From NCBI RefSeq assembly GCF_002374855.1, contig NZ_NWVC01000002.1:248001-312000 (forward strand): DNA of 64,000 nt, written 5' to 3'. Positions 52,823-60,789 of the stretch are shown here, one piece after another; within the stretch, counting starts at the first letter, position 1, and each line of letters begins with the position of its first letter. The notes under the pieces were generated by a model. The model was given only the letters and a program-made list of their open reading frames with translations, was not told the DNA's origin and did not search any database. The position numbers and the translations under genes are program-made. Source of the stretch: Sphingomonas adhaesiva. Its GTDB lineage: Bacteria; Pseudomonadota; Alphaproteobacteria; Sphingomonadales; Sphingomonadaceae.

Positions 52823-53995
52823 ATGATGCGGGTGTTGCGGATCATCGGCACGGCATTGCTGGCGCTGGTCGTCGCCGGCGGTCTGGCGATCACGATCGTC
52901 CCGCGCTTTCTGGACCGCATCTATTACGAAGGGCCGGCAAGCGCGCATTTCGACGGCGCACGTTTCTTCAACCCCGATGGCGACGACGACACGTTGCGTC
53001 CGCCGGGGAAGACCGGCCGCCGCGGGTTCGTGTGGAGCTACCTGACCGGCAGCGACGGACGGCCGGCATGGCCCGATCGCGTTCCGGTCCGCACCAGCCG
53101 TCCGGCCGCCCGCGTCGCCGGCGACCGGATGCGCGTCACCTGGATCGGCCATGCCACCGTGCTGATCCAGACGCAGGGGCTGAACATCCTCACCGATCCC
53201 GTCTTCGGCGATCGCGCCGGCCCGTTCGGGCTGGGGCCGCGCCGCGTCGCGGCGCCCGGTATCACCTTCGACGACCTGCCGCGCATCGACGTCGTGCTGG
53301 TCAGCCACAACCATTACGATCACCTCGAACTCGCGACGCTGCGCCGCCTGTGGCAGCGCGACCGGCCGACGATCGTCACCAGCCTGGGCAATGACGGCGT
53401 GATCGCACAGAGCGGGGCACGGGCGGTGGCGCTCGACTGGGGGCGACGGCTTGCGCTCCGGCCGGGCATCACGGTCGCGGTGACCCGCAACCATCATTGG
53501 GGCAGCCGCTGGTTCGCGGATCGCAACCGGGCGTTGTGGTCCAGCTTCGTCGTGACGCTGCCGTCGGGGGGCAATATCTTCTTCGCGGGCGACACCGGCT
53601 TCGGCGACGGCAACTGGCCGCGTGAGGCCGCCGCGCTCGGCCCGATCCGCTTCGCGATGATCCCGATCGGCGCGTTCCGCTTCGCGCCCGGCCAGATGGC
53701 GTCTGGCGCGCATATCGGCCCCGCCGATGCCGCACTGGTCGACCAGCGGCTGGGCGCCGCGCACGCGCTGCCGATTCACTGGGGCACGTTCCGGCTGAGC
53801 TATGAGGCCTATCGTACGCCCCCGGCGCTGCTGGCGCTTGCCAATGCCTGCGCGGGCAACGCCGGCTTTTCCCCCGCCCCGATCGGCGTGGCGCAGGATG
53901 TTCCGGTCTATCGCGCCCCCGCCGCGCGGCCGATGATGACGCGCGCGGCGATGCTGCGCTGTCTCGATACCCCGGCGGCCCGCGCGCTGCGCTGA
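52823..53995 (+). CDS. Metallo-beta-lactamase-fold hydrolase, membrane-anchored
   Basis: A 390-residue protein with an N-terminal signal-anchor (VLRIIGTALLALVVAGGLAITIVP) and an MBL-fold domain. The metal motif HxHxDH is SHNHYDHLE; more ligands are in RNHHWGSRW, FFAGDTGFG and HWGTFRLSYE. The layout resembles the NAPE-PLD/UlaG-like branch (WIGHATVLIQTQGLNILTDPVF), which hydrolyses phosphodiester or lactone bonds. It is likely periplasmic and could act on membrane lipids. It follows the DUF2721 gene and is convergent with the dehydrogenase gene. Confidence 0.87.
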   Translation: MMRVLRIIGTALLALVVAGGLAITIVPRFLDRIYYEGPASAHFDGARFFNPDGDDDTLRPPGKTGRRGFVWSYLTGSDGRPAWPDRVPVRTSRPAARVAGDRMRVTWIGHATVLIQTQGLNILTDPVFGDRAGPFGLGPRRVAAPGITFDDLPRIDVVLVSHNHYDHLELATLRRLWQRDRPTIVTSLGNDGVIAQSGARAVALDWGRRLALRPGITVAVTRNHHWGSRWFADRNRALWSSFVVTLPSGGNIFFAGDTGFGDGNWPREAAALGPIRFAMIPIGAFRFAPGQMASGAHIGPADAALVDQRLGAAHALPIHWGTFRLSYEAYRTPPALLALANACAGNAGFSPAPIGVAQDVPVYRAPAARPMMTRAAMLRCLDTPAARALR

Positions 53996-54012
53996 CCGCC
54001 GGGACGCAGCCG

Positions 54013-55140
54013 TCAGCGCGTCGGGTCGATCAGATACTTCTCGCCGGTCGCCTTCTTTTCATAGGCGCGCAGCACGTCGGGGTTCAGCGCCTCGGCCAGC
54101 CCGATCGTCGCGGTATAGCCGCTGGCGAACGTCGTGGTCAGCTCGTCGATGACGCGCTGGCGCATCCGCCCCACCACCTCGCGCCCGGCCTTCTGCATGA
54201 ACGGCGTCAGCAGGAAGCCGGACACGCTCCACTGAAAGCCGAACGCCAGCCGGTTGAGCGTCGTCGGCGCCAGATCGAGCGCGCCGTAGATGTACAGCTG
54301 CTTGAACGTGTTCGATCCGTAGCGGCTGTATTCGGTCATCGTGCGGTTGGCGGCCTGCTCCATCGCCTGCATGATGTCGCTACCCAGCGATCCGCCGCCG
54401 ATCGCGTCGAACGCGATCGTCGCGCCGGTCTCGACGATCGCGTCGACCAGCCGCGTGCGGAAATCCTCCGCCTTGCTGTTGAGAACATGGGTCGCGCCGA
54501 TATCGCGCAGGATCTTCTCCTGCGCGTCGCTGCGCACGATGTTCACCAGCGGCACGCCGTCCTTAAGGCAGATCTTCTGCAGCATCTGCCCCAGGTTCGA
54601 CGCCGCGGCGGTGTGGACGATCGCCTTGTGCCCCTCCATCCGCATCGTCTCGACGAAGGCGAGCGCAGTCAGCGGGTTGACGAACATCGCCGCGCCATCC
54701 GCGGCACTGGCGCCATCGGGCAGCGGCACGACGTCGCGCGCCTTCAGCGTGCGATACTGGGCGTACATCGCGCCGCCCATCATCCCCACCTTGCGCCCGA
54801 CCAGCGCCTGCGCCTCGTCACCCGCGGCGATCACCGTGCCCGCGCCCTCGTTGCCGACCGGCAGCGACTGGCCGATGCGCGCGCGCACCCCGCCCATCCG
54901 CTCGCGCGGCACCTGGAAGGTCAGCACCGGGCGCTCCGCCGTCCCCGACGCGGTCAGCGACGCGACGTCCGCCGGGCCGAGCAGCAGCCCCAGATCCGAC
55001 GGATTGATCGGCGCCGCCTCGACGCGCACCACCACCTCGTCCGCCGCGGGCGCACCGTGCGTCACTTCCTCCAGGCTGAGCGTCAGCTGACCTTCGGCAT
55101 CCACCGCCGACCGCAGTTCCAAACCCGTCACGTCGCTCAT
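54013..55140 (-). CDS. Medium-chain dehydrogenase/quinone reductase family protein
   Basis: A 375-residue MDR-superfamily oxidoreductase without the structural zinc Cys cluster. Start MSDVTGLELRS at 55140 has AAGGAGG five bases before it. Features are the GroES-like part (VEAAPINPSDLGLLLG, LPVGNEGAGTVIAAGDEA), the cofactor-binding TAAASNLGQMLQKICL, and DAIGGGSLGSDIMQAM. It differs from typical quinone reductases in the replaced GGxGxxG loop. Related sequences are annotated as zinc-binding dehydrogenases. Substrate unknown. Confidence 0.85.
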   Translation of the reverse strand: MSDVTGLELRSAVDAEGQLTLSLEEVTHGAPAADEVVVRVEAAPINPSDLGLLLGPADVASLTASGTAERPVLTFQVPRERMGGVRARIGQSLPVGNEGAGTVIAAGDEAQALVGRKVGMMGGAMYAQYRTLKARDVVPLPDGASAADGAAMFVNPLTALAFVETMRMEGHKAIVHTAAASNLGQMLQKICLKDGVPLVNIVRSDAQEKILRDIGATHVLNSKAEDFRTRLVDAIVETGATIAFDAIGGGSLGSDIMQAMEQAANRTMTEYSRYGSNTFKQLYIYGALDLAPTTLNRLAFGFQWSVSGFLLTPFMQKAGREVVGRMRQRVIDELTTTFASGYTATIGLAEALNPDVLRAYEKKATGEKYLIDPTR

Positions 55141-55240
55141 CCTCGCCTCCTTCAATGGTTTACGCCGGGATGGCGATGCATGGCGGCACGGTCAACCGCG
55201 ATGGTTCTCATCGGCGGACGAACAGGCTACCGCGGGCGCC

Positions 55241-56065
55241 ATGTTCGACCTCGACGCCTATATCGCCCGCATCGAATTGCCCGCACTGCCGACCCGCGAC
55301 GCCGCCGGCCTGTCGCGCCTGCAATGGCAGCACCGGCTGCGCATCCCATTCGAGAACCTCGACGTGCGGCTGGGCCGCGCGATCGCGATCGACAGCGCGT
55401 CGGTCGCGGCAAAGCTCGTCGGGGCGCGGCGCGGCGGCTATTGCTTCGAACACAATCGCCTGTTCCTCGATGCGCTGGCGGCGCTGGGGTTCGACGCGCG
55501 GCCGCTGCTGGCGCGCGTGTGGCTGGGCGCGACGGCGGTGCCGCCGCTGACCCACACGCTGGCGCTGGTGACGATCGACGGCGGGCGCTGGATCGCCGAC
55601 GCGGGCTTCGGCGGCAGCTACACCCCCGTCCTCCCGCTCGCCGACGGGGCGGAGGCGACCGCACCGGACGGCGCGCGCTTCCGGCTGGTGCGCGACGATC
55701 CGCGCGCGGGCGACGGCGGCTGGATGCTGCTGCGCGACGGCGACCCGGCAGCCACCGACGGGCGCGACACCGGCGACGGCTGGCGACCGCAATACAGCTT
55801 CACGCTGGACATGGTGCATGACGGCGATCTGGCGATGGGCAACCACTGGTCCGCCACCGCCCCCACCAGCCGCTTCACCCGGCACAATGTGGTCAGCATC
55901 GTCCTGCCGCACGGCTTCGCCAGCCTGACCGACCGCACCTATCGCCGCCGCGCCGCCGACACGACCGCTGAGGGGGAGATCACCGATCCGCGCGTCTACC
56001 GGATGCGGCTGGGCCTGATGTTCGGGATCGAGCTGACGAAGGATGAGGTGGCGGGGCTGTTCTAG
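55241..56065 (+). CDS. nat: Arylamine N-acetyltransferase
   Basis: A 274-residue enzyme that transfers acetyl groups from acetyl-CoA to arylamines and hydrazines. The catalytic triad is C68 (ARRGGYCFEHN), H105 (PLTHTLALV) and D120 (WIADAGFGG). The RGGYCFE and N-terminal IPFENLDVRLGR segments are diagnostic, and length is normal. Its stop overlaps that of the convergent TauD gene in a CTAG at 56062-56065. Confidence 0.93.
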   Translation: MFDLDAYIARIELPALPTRDAAGLSRLQWQHRLRIPFENLDVRLGRAIAIDSASVAAKLVGARRGGYCFEHNRLFLDALAALGFDARPLLARVWLGATAVPPLTHTLALVTIDGGRWIADAGFGGSYTPVLPLADGAEATAPDGARFRLVRDDPRAGDGGWMLLRDGDPAATDGRDTGDGWRPQYSFTLDMVHDGDLAMGNHWSATAPTSRFTRHNVVSIVLPHGFASLTDRTYRRRAADTTAEGEITDPRVYRMRLGLMFGIELTKDEVAGLF

Positions 56066-57057
56066 GCGCCGCTGCCTGCCTGTTCGCGCAGGCGCGGATG
56101 GTCGGGCGGCAGCGGCGGGGCGAAATCCTCGCGCCGCCAGATCGCGTCGCGCGGCTCCTCCGGATCGGGGATCGCGAAGTCGACATAGCCGAAATAGGTC
56201 GCGATCAACCGCTCGCCCGGATCGACGATCGCGGTGCGCCCGTGCAGGAAACGGGTGTTGTCGAGCATCACAACGTCGCCATTGCGCCATTCGACCGGCA
56301 CCGCCAGCCGATCGCCCGCCGCCTTGATCGCCTGAAGCCAGGCCTCGGGCACCGGATGGCCGTCGTCGAGAACGGGGTGATCGGGTCGCCCGTTGTTGAA
56401 CCGCGCAAACAGCAGGAAATTGCCGAACGCCGGCGCATCGGTGAACATCGGCCGGTGCAGCGCCGGGCGGGTGAAGGCGCGCACGATCATCCCGTTGGGC
56501 AGCCGCCGGAAGAAATACGGGCATTCGGGCGGGGGTGCCGCCAGCCGCGCGTCGTCCGGCGTCGGCGTGCCCAGCCAATAGTCCAGCAGCGCCGGCCAGG
56601 TCGGCTTGATGTACAACAGCCGTCGCGGCGCCAGCGCCTCACGCACCGCGGCCGGCATTTCGCGCACCAGCGCGACGCCGTCGCAGATCGTCGTCTTCCC
56701 GCCGCGGCTGGGCGCCGACAGGCAGCAGAAGAACGCCGCGTCCGGCTTCCACGGCTCGCGCGACAATTCGGGGTGCAGCGCGAACGCGCCCGTCCCGCCG
56801 TCGACGGTGTGGATGTTCGCCGCCTCGTCGATCGGGCGGCGCCCGGGGCTTTCGTTGACCACCGCGGTCCGGCAGAAACGCTTCGCGAAACCGCGGAACG
56901 CCGCGACATCGGCGCCGAACCCGCGCAGCAGCAGCGCGCCGTGCGCGCGGTACAGATCGACGATCGTTTCGCGATCGAGCTGGTCGAGCGTCTCCCCCGC
57001 TTCGGCTTCGATCAGTACCTGCGGGCGGCCGGCAACGGGAAGGGACACATGCGCCAT
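56062..57057 (-). CDS. TauD/TfdA family 2-oxoglutarate-dependent oxygenase
   Basis: A 331-residue Fe(II)/2-oxoglutarate dioxygenase. The iron facial triad is H95 and E97 in ALHPELSRE (an HxE variant of the usual HxD) and H272 in RFLHGRTA; R283 in PGERLIATYFG would bind 2-oxoglutarate. It starts MAHVSLPVAGRP. TauD-like enzymes hydroxylate amino acids, peptides or sulfonates; the HxE form, the RLPNGMIVRAFTRPA insert and its neighbours suggest amino-acid or peptide hydroxylation. Its start is 45 bases from the divergent sulfotransferase-like gene. Confidence 0.9.
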   Translation of the reverse strand: MAHVSLPVAGRPQVLIEAEAGETLDQLDRETIVDLYRAHGALLLRGFGADVAAFRGFAKRFCRTAVVNESPGRRPIDEAANIHTVDGGTGAFALHPELSREPWKPDAAFFCCLSAPSRGGKTTICDGVALVREMPAAVREALAPRRLLYIKPTWPALLDYWLGTPTPDDARLAAPPPECPYFFRRLPNGMIVRAFTRPALHRPMFTDAPAFGNFLLFARFNNGRPDHPVLDDGHPVPEAWLQAIKAAGDRLAVPVEWRNGDVVMLDNTRFLHGRTAIVDPGERLIATYFGYVDFAIPDPEEPRDAIWRREDFAPPLPPDHPRLREQAGSGA

Positions 57058-57102
57058 GTCCGCGGCATAGCCGCACCGCCACGGTCAGGCTATACCCCGG
57101 CC

Positions 57103-58074
57103 ATGTCGATGACCCTCGCCGATCTGATCGCCTCGCCCGACCATTATCTTCAGCGGTTCGAGGGGCGGGACGCGGTGTTCGTGCCGATGGACCGGGGCGC
57201 CTATCACCGCTCGATCTTCCTCGATGCGCGGATCGACCCGGCCGCGCCGCGCGACATGCGCGTGCCGGCCGCGATGCTGCTGCCCGCCGCACCGCGCGCG
57301 CTGCCCAGCGCCTGGATCTTTCACGTCGCCCATTGCGGGTCGACGTTGCTGGCACGCGCGCTGGATGCGCTGGACGGCGCGCTGGTGCTGCGCGAACCGC
57401 AGGCGCTGCGTCAGATGGCGCTCGACCCGGACGATGCCGGATTACAGTTGGTGCTGGGCATGGCGACGCGCCGCTATCGCGCCGATGCGCCGACGCTGGT
57501 GAAGGCGAATGTGCCGGTCAATTTCTTGCTGCCGCGCATGTGGCCGGTACTGGGCGCGGCGCGCGCGATCCTGCTGCATCTGCCGCTGCGCGACTATCTA
57601 CTCGCGATCCTGCGCAGCGACCAGCATCGCGACTGGCTGCGCCGGGTCACCACCCAGCTGGCGCCGCATCTGGGCGTGCTTGAGGGCCGGTCGGACGCGC
57701 ATCGCGCCGCGATCCTGTGGAACGCGCAGATGCGCGCCTTCGCCGATGCCCTTGCCGCCCGCCCGGATGATCTGCGCTCACTGGATGCCGAAACGTTCTT
57801 CGCCGATCCCGCCCCGGTGCTGATTGCCGCCGCCACGCACCTTCGCCTGCCGCTGGACCAGGCCGCGATCGCACAGATCGTCGCCGGGCCGCTGTTCGCG
57901 ACCTATTCGAAGAATCCCACCGTCGCGTTCGACAACGACGCGCGGCTGGCGCGCCGCACCGAACTGGAACACGCCCTTGCCGCCGAACTGGCGGAGGCGC
58001 AGGATGTCGCGGGCGCCCATGGCGACGACGCTGCGGTACGCACAGTGATCGGCGCGGCGCTCGACGTCGGCTAG
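57103..58074 (+). CDS. Sulfotransferase-like P-loop protein 1
   Basis: A 323-residue soluble protein. CGSTLLAR at residues 78-85 in IFHVAHCGSTLLARALD resembles the 5'-phosphosulfate-binding loop of sulfotransferases (usually GxxRSGTT), and LHLPLRDYLLAILRS may correspond to the 3'-phosphate motif. The usual Arg-Ser-Gly is changed to Cys-Gly-Ser, so PAPS binding is not certain. The paralogous gene at 59425 has the same layout. It shares a 45-base spacer with TauD and a CTAG stop overlap with the hydroxylase gene. A -10-like TATACC lies seven bases before ATG, so the message may be leaderless. Confidence 0.75.
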   Translation: MSMTLADLIASPDHYLQRFEGRDAVFVPMDRGAYHRSIFLDARIDPAAPRDMRVPAAMLLPAAPRALPSAWIFHVAHCGSTLLARALDALDGALVLREPQALRQMALDPDDAGLQLVLGMATRRYRADAPTLVKANVPVNFLLPRMWPVLGAARAILLHLPLRDYLLAILRSDQHRDWLRRVTTQLAPHLGVLEGRSDAHRAAILWNAQMRAFADALAARPDDLRSLDAETFFADPAPVLIAAATHLRLPLDQAAIAQIVAGPLFATYSKNPTVAFDNDARLARRTELEHALAAELAEAQDVAGAHGDDAAVRTVIGAALDVG

Positions 58075-59360
58075 TCGCCGATACCCAGCCGCAGTCCCGG
58101 CTGCGCCTCGATCCCGGTCGCGGTGAAGAAGCGGCGCAGATAGTCGCGCTCCTCCGGCATGATATGCGGATTCCACACGTCCAGGATCAGGATCGCGCGC
58201 GGCTGGTCCGACCGGTTCCACGCCTCATGCTCGATCGTGTCGTCGAACACCCAGGCGCACCCTTCCTCCCACACGCGCGTCTCGCCACCGACGCGAAAAC
58301 CGCAATCGGCCGGCACGACCAGCGGCAGGTGGACGATCGCCCGCACGTTGCTGACCCCGGTATGCGCCGGCAGATGCGTCCCCGGCTTCAGGATCGAGAA
58401 GAACACCGTCGGCGTGCGCCCCGGAAGGTCGGACAGCGGCAGTGCCTCCACCGCGGCCGCCGTCCGCGGCACCCGCGCGCAGACCGCATCGTCACGCCGC
58501 CCGTCCTTCCACAGATGCATCGCGCCCCACGCCAGCGATCCGTCAAGCGGCGACCATTTGTTCTCCGGCGTCCCCGGCTTCATCGTGACATAGGGGCGGA
58601 TCGCGTCGCCGGCATCCCGCCACACCGTCAGGAACTCCTCGCGGATCACCGCGGTCTGCGCTTCCAGCGTGGCCAGCCACGGAAAATGTTCGCGGTCGAA
58701 GAATTCGTCGGCGGGCAGGAACGGGAAATGCATCCCCGCGCAATGGTTGGCGTAGATCGCCCGGCGGCCCAGTGCATGGTCGACGCACGCATCCAGCCGC
58801 CGCCGCTGCAATGCGGTCAAATCGGATCGCGCAGGTGCCAGCGCGGCCTCCACCCGGCGCGCGAAGGCGGCGGAATGGTCCGCCACGACATCCCGCGCGT
58901 GGTTCAGCAACGCATCGGTCCCGGGCGTCCGATCGTCCAGCAGCGGCGCCATCGCCAGCACATGCCCCCATCGCTCGGCCGCCGCCGCCGCCTCGCCGCG
59001 CCGCTCATGCCATTCGGCGAGCCGTACCAGTGCCATGAAATGGCGTTGGTCGATCGCCAGCGCACCCTCCAGCGCGTCGCGTTCCCCGGTGTCGTCGTGC
59101 TGGTCGCGATGCGCGCGCGCCAGGTTCATCCACAGGTCCGGCGCGTGACCGTCCGCGGCGATCGCGCGGCGGAACAGCGCCGCTGCCGCCGCGGGATCGT
59201 TGCGCGCCAGGCACCCCATGCCGAGCGCGTTAAGCGCCAGCGGGTGTTCGACGCCGCCCGCCACCACCCGTTCGAACAGCCGCAGCGCCTCGTCGCGCCG
59301 CCCCGCGCCCCGCGCCTCCATGGCAGCGCCCAGCAAGCGATGAACTTCCCCCTGATCCAT
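58071..59360 (-). CDS. TPR-containing aspartyl/asparaginyl beta-hydroxylase
   Basis: A 429-residue protein with two parts. Residues 1-150 form tetratricopeptide-like helix pairs (e.g. HPLALNALGMGCLARNDPAAAAALFRRAIAADG). Residues about 250-400 are the AspH domain: H333 in HLPAHTGVSNVRAIVHLPL and H378 in DDTIEHEAWN are the two Fe-binding His residues, and R340 binds 2-oxoglutarate. These enzymes hydroxylate Asp or Asn side chains of protein or peptide substrates, with TPRs selecting the partner. The ATG at 59360 is chosen because a promoter ends just upstream; an in-frame GTG lies two codons earlier. It shares CTAG with the ST1 gene. Confidence 0.9.
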   Translation of the reverse strand: MDQGEVHRLLGAAMEARGAGRRDEALRLFERVVAGGVEHPLALNALGMGCLARNDPAAAAALFRRAIAADGHAPDLWMNLARAHRDQHDDTGERDALEGALAIDQRHFMALVRLAEWHERRGEAAAAAERWGHVLAMAPLLDDRTPGTDALLNHARDVVADHSAAFARRVEAALAPARSDLTALQRRRLDACVDHALGRRAIYANHCAGMHFPFLPADEFFDREHFPWLATLEAQTAVIREEFLTVWRDAGDAIRPYVTMKPGTPENKWSPLDGSLAWGAMHLWKDGRRDDAVCARVPRTAAAVEALPLSDLPGRTPTVFFSILKPGTHLPAHTGVSNVRAIVHLPLVVPADCGFRVGGETRVWEEGCAWVFDDTIEHEAWNRSDQPRAILILDVWNPHIMPEERDYLRRFFTATGIEAQPGLRLGIGD

Positions 59361-59368
59361 ATTCACAG

Positions 59369-59396
59369 CCTATATTGCAACGCCACGGGTGGACAA
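59369..59396 (-). promoter_or_regulatory. Promoter of the hydroxylase gene, likely leaderless
   Basis: On the minus strand TTGTCC (59396-59391), a 16-base spacer and TATAGG (59374-59369) lie so close to the hydroxylase ATG at 59360 that transcription would begin at or within a few bases of the start codon. No ribosome-binding site precedes it. The -35 overlaps the GTG of the divergent frame, which supports an ATG start for that gene at 59425. Confidence 0.55.
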
Positions 59397-59424
59397 TGGC
59401 GAAGGCGCTGCGCACACCGCGACG

Positions 59425-60456
59425 ATGACGACGCCCCTGTCTGGTCTGCCCACCGTTCTTGACGCCGGGTGGCTCGCCCATCGCTACGATCCGACGGGCG
59501 ATGCGGTTCACTTCCTCCCGGTGCCGCGCGAAACCCACCGGCAGGCGACGTTCCTGACCGACGAATATCTTCCCGCCGGGCTGGCACCGCTGGTCCTGCA
59601 CCGTGGCGACGCGATCGCCTCCGCCATCGCGCCAGCACCGCTGCATTTCATCTTCCACTCGGCGTTCTGCTGCTCGACGCTGCTGGCGCGCGCCTTCGAC
59701 GTGCCCGGCGCGGCGATGGGGCTGAAGGAGCCGGTGATCTTCAACGACCTGATCGGATGGCGCCGCCGCGGAGATCAGGGGCCGGATATGGCGAGCGTGC
59801 TGGACGATATGCTGCGTCTGGTGGCGCGGCCGTTCGCTCCTGGCGAGGCGGTGGTGGTGAAGCCGTCGACGATCGCCAACGCGCTGGCCCCCGCAATCCT
59901 GACGCTGCGACCGGCATTGAATGCGCTGCTGCTCCACGCACCGCTGCGCACCTTCCTGACCTCCGTAGCGAAGAAGGAGATCGAGGGGCGGTTGTGGGTG
60001 CGCACGTTGCTGACCGGAATGCTCGATGACGGCATGGCGCGGTTCGGATTTTCCACCCGCGAATTGCTGGGCTTCACCGACCTGCAGGTCGCGGCCGTCG
60101 GCTGGCTGGGGCAGCACGCGCTGTTCGGCGATCTGGTCACGCGGTTCGGCCCGCAGCGCGTGCGCACGTTCGACAGTGCGACGCTGATGGAGCAGCCGCG
60201 CGCGGCGATCGCGGCGATGGCGCACCTGTTCGGCGTGCCGCTGGACGACGCGGCGCTGGAGGCGATCGTCGGCGGTCCGGCCTTCACCCGCCATTCCAAG
60301 TTCGGCAATCGCTTCGATGCGGGCAGTCGTGAGAGCGAACACCGCACCGCGGCCGATCATCACGCGCGCGAGATCGACATCGTCATGACGTGGGCCGAAC
60401 GCACGGCAGAGGCGCTGGGGCTGTCGATGACACCCCCCGCGCCGTTGCTGCCCTGA
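59425..60456 (+). CDS. Sulfotransferase-like P-loop protein 2
   Basis: A 343-residue paralogue of the protein at 57103. FCCSTLLARAF (residues 81-91) in FIFHSAFCCSTLLARAFD occupies the P-loop position; the Gly is now Cys. LLHAPLRTFLTSVAKK matches the LHLPLRDYLLAILRS segment of the paralogue. The C-terminal TRHSKFGNRFDAGSRESEHR resembles a substrate or 3'-PAP contact region. ATG 59425 is used because the 5' alternative lies within the hydroxylase promoter. The changed loop makes true sulfotransferase activity uncertain. Divergent from the hydroxylase. Confidence 0.72.
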   Translation: MTTPLSGLPTVLDAGWLAHRYDPTGDAVHFLPVPRETHRQATFLTDEYLPAGLAPLVLHRGDAIASAIAPAPLHFIFHSAFCCSTLLARAFDVPGAAMGLKEPVIFNDLIGWRRRGDQGPDMASVLDDMLRLVARPFAPGEAVVVKPSTIANALAPAILTLRPALNALLLHAPLRTFLTSVAKKEIEGRLWVRTLLTGMLDDGMARFGFSTRELLGFTDLQVAAVGWLGQHALFGDLVTRFGPQRVRTFDSATLMEQPRAAIAAMAHLFGVPLDDAALEAIVGGPAFTRHSKFGNRFDAGSRESEHRTAADHHAREIDIVMTWAERTAEALGLSMTPPAPLLP

Positions 60457-60463
60457 TCGTGGA

Positions 60464-60727
60464 TCAGCAGGCGCCGCCTTCGCCCGCGATGCGGCAACTG
60501 TTCGAGCGATCGTTGTTCTGACGGATGTTGGCGCGCTCGCGCTCCCAATCCGCATTCGACTTGCAGGTTTTATAGCTCTTCACCAGCGAGCCGGTCTCGA
60601 CGAACCGCTTGCACACGATCTTGTCGCGCGCATCCGCGGAGGGGGTCGGCTTGGCCGATGGGACCGGGGCGGCAGGCGCCGCCGCGAGAACTGCGAGGGT
60701 CAGCGCGGCGGAAAGCAGGTCGAACAT
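60464..60727 (-). CDS. Small secreted Cys-containing protein
   Basis: An 87-residue exported protein. Signal peptide MFDLLSAALTLAVLAAAPAAP starts at ATG 60727 (one four codons upstream is possible). The mature protein has a Pro-rich stretch, then four Cys (KIVCKRF, SYKTCKS, SNSCRIAG, GGAC) within about 50 residues, likely two disulfides. The segment ETGSLVKSYKTC..ADWERERANIR resembles a short family widespread in sphingomonads with TGSRL..K.C...EW. Function unknown. It lies inside the oxygenase/sulfotransferase array, divergent from the TPR-sulfotransferase gene. Confidence 0.7.
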   Translation of the reverse strand: MFDLLSAALTLAVLAAAPAAPVPSAKPTPSADARDKIVCKRFVETGSLVKSYKTCKSNADWERERANIRQNNDRSNSCRIAGEGGAC

Positions 60728-60789
60728 GCGCGATTCCATCGTAAGAGGTGGCAGGACGTCATCGTCAGGCTAAAAGCCATGCCGGTCCT

